Assembly: GCA_020627685.1 (NCBI GenBank)
Contig: JAHDGK010000047.1
Span: forward strand, 1-32,519
Direction: 5' to 3'
DNA length: 32,519 nucleotides
Origin: Granulosicoccus sp.
GTDB lineage: Bacteria > Pseudomonadota > Gammaproteobacteria > Granulosicoccales > Granulosicoccaceae
Positions 32,056-32,519 of this stretch are shown here, piece after piece. Each line of letters opens with the position of its first letter. Position 1 is the stretch's first letter. Under the pieces are notes generated by a model. That model was given only the letters and a program-made list of their open reading frames with translations. It did not search any database and was not told the origin of the DNA. The position numbers were made by a program, and so were the translations under genes.

Positions 32056-32086
32056 GTTAACCAACTTTCCTCAAGTTAACCAACTT
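32056..32086. repeat. direct repeat GTTAACCAACTT, two copies, 19-bp period
   Basis: Exact copies lie at 32056-32067 and 32075-32086. They span the 3' end of the DUF2835 gene, so the stop codon is part of the first (plus-strand) copy and the second encodes KLVN. A small local duplication could explain it. Confidence 0.6.
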
Positions 32087-32278
32087 ACTTTCATCTGTAA
32101 AAGTAATCTCAAACCGCCCATGCACTCCTGTGTGGCTGACGAACTTCCGAAGTTCAATAGCGGGGAATTGCAGGCGGTGTCCATCTTCTGATTGAGCCAT
32201 TACTACCTGACTTTGACCGCGGTAGTAAGCCTGATAGTCCGTTGCAGAGATATTTAAGGTAAAAAATTTTCTGGGCAT
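32057..32278 (-). CDS. DUF2835 family protein
   Basis: This 73-residue protein starts MPRKFFTLNISATDYQAYYR and contains the family blocks YYRGQSQVVMAQSEDGHRLQFPA and FVSHTGVHGRFEITFTD. That is the full length of the small gammaproteobacterial DUF2835 proteins of unknown function. GAGGTG lies about 9 nt before the ATG. The last codons and the stop fall in a tandem 12-bp repeat (32056-32067, 32075-32086). It faces the tRNA gene convergently. Confidence 0.9.
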   Translation of the reverse strand: MPRKFFTLNISATDYQAYYRGQSQVVMAQSEDGHRLQFPAIELRKFVSHTGVHGRFEITFTDESKLVNLRKVG

Positions 32279-32446
32279 TTATCGGGCACCTCTATACGCA
32301 CACTCAATCTAAGCTAAACGTTGATAAGTGTAGTGTCTTAACCCATCTTTTCACCCGATATCCCAGGAGGCTTCTCGTCAGCCGTACCAAACGCTATCCT
32401 TTGAACATGCACCTACAGACCAATGCAGCATCTCGCGAGGGATTTC

Positions 32447-32519
32447 ATGAACCGTAGAAACTCAATAAAAGTCCTCGCCGCAGGTGGCCTGGTCGCAGGC
32501 GTTGGTGGCTACCGTTGGT
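32447..32519 (+). CDS. 5' end of a probable Tat-exported protein (runs off right edge)
   Basis: The ATG has GAGGGA 5 nt upstream. The first 24 residues read MNRRNSIKVLAAGGLVAGVGGY and on to RW at the edge. The twin Arg followed by a polar residue, Ile-Lys and a Gly/Ala-rich hydrophobic stretch fits a twin-arginine signal peptide. Such signals usually export a cofactor-containing enzyme, but the body is not visible. The spacer 32279-32446 must hold its promoter and that of the divergent DUF2835 gene. Confidence 0.75.
   Translation, partial: MNRRNSIKVLAAGGLVAGVGGYRW

Overview
The window looks like a chromosomal segment of a free-living, probably marine, gammaproteobacterium. The housekeeping genes (glnS, uup, birA, coaX, a BolA-family gene, a DUF2835 gene, tRNA-Thr) are of gammaproteobacterial type. 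Base composition is moderate, and many products are exported proteins or lipoproteins. The Cys-pair repeats followed by FG-GAP repeats in the 806-residue protein recall large extracellular proteins of marine lineages such as Granulosicoccus, but that placement is tentative. No phage, IS element, CRISPR array or rRNA was found. The left ~8.8 kb looks more AT-rich by eye than the rest; this was not computed.

Left block (1-8784): a minus-strand operon runs from a periplasmic binding protein through a fused two-domain permease and an ATPase to a HAD-type phosphatase. It is divergent from an OmpR-type response regulator and a hybrid sensor kinase on the plus strand. The architecture is that of the FbpABC/AfuABC class. 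The co-transcribed phosphatase and adjacent two-component system suggest regulated uptake of a phosphorylated or other anionic organic solute, followed by dephosphorylation. The substrate is inferred, not shown. A ketopantoate-reductase-family gene (plus strand) and uup (minus strand) follow.

Middle block (11.9-23 kb): a LysR regulator is divergent from an exported metallo-beta-lactamase-fold protein whose metal-ligand set is partly replaced. Then come an unrecognised 292-residue protein, a BolA/IbaG-type protein, small lipoprotein and hypothetical genes, a SixA-like histidine phosphatase, two related LysM + SH3-like lipoproteins, glnS, a soluble-type lytic transglycosylase and a YdjA-like nitroreductase. 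Intrinsic terminators or hairpins separate several of these. A perfect 24-bp palindrome overlaps the probable promoter of the transglycosylase gene.

Right block (23-32.5 kb): three plus-strand genes with 4-nt stop/start overlaps encode an M61 peptidase with a PDZ domain, biotin-protein ligase (BirA without the repressor HTH) and type III pantothenate kinase (CoaX). Next are a secreted protein with three copies of a Cys-pair module plus FG-GAP repeats, then a translationally coupled pair: an exported trypsin-like protease and an FHA-domain protein with five membrane segments. A tRNA-Thr(TGT), a DUF2835 protein on the minus strand and the start of a probable Tat-exported protein close the window.

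The least ordinary items are the protease/FHA-membrane pair, the triplicated Cys-pair module, the metal-ligand-depleted MBL protein, the 24-bp palindrome and the transporter/phosphatase/two-component cluster.
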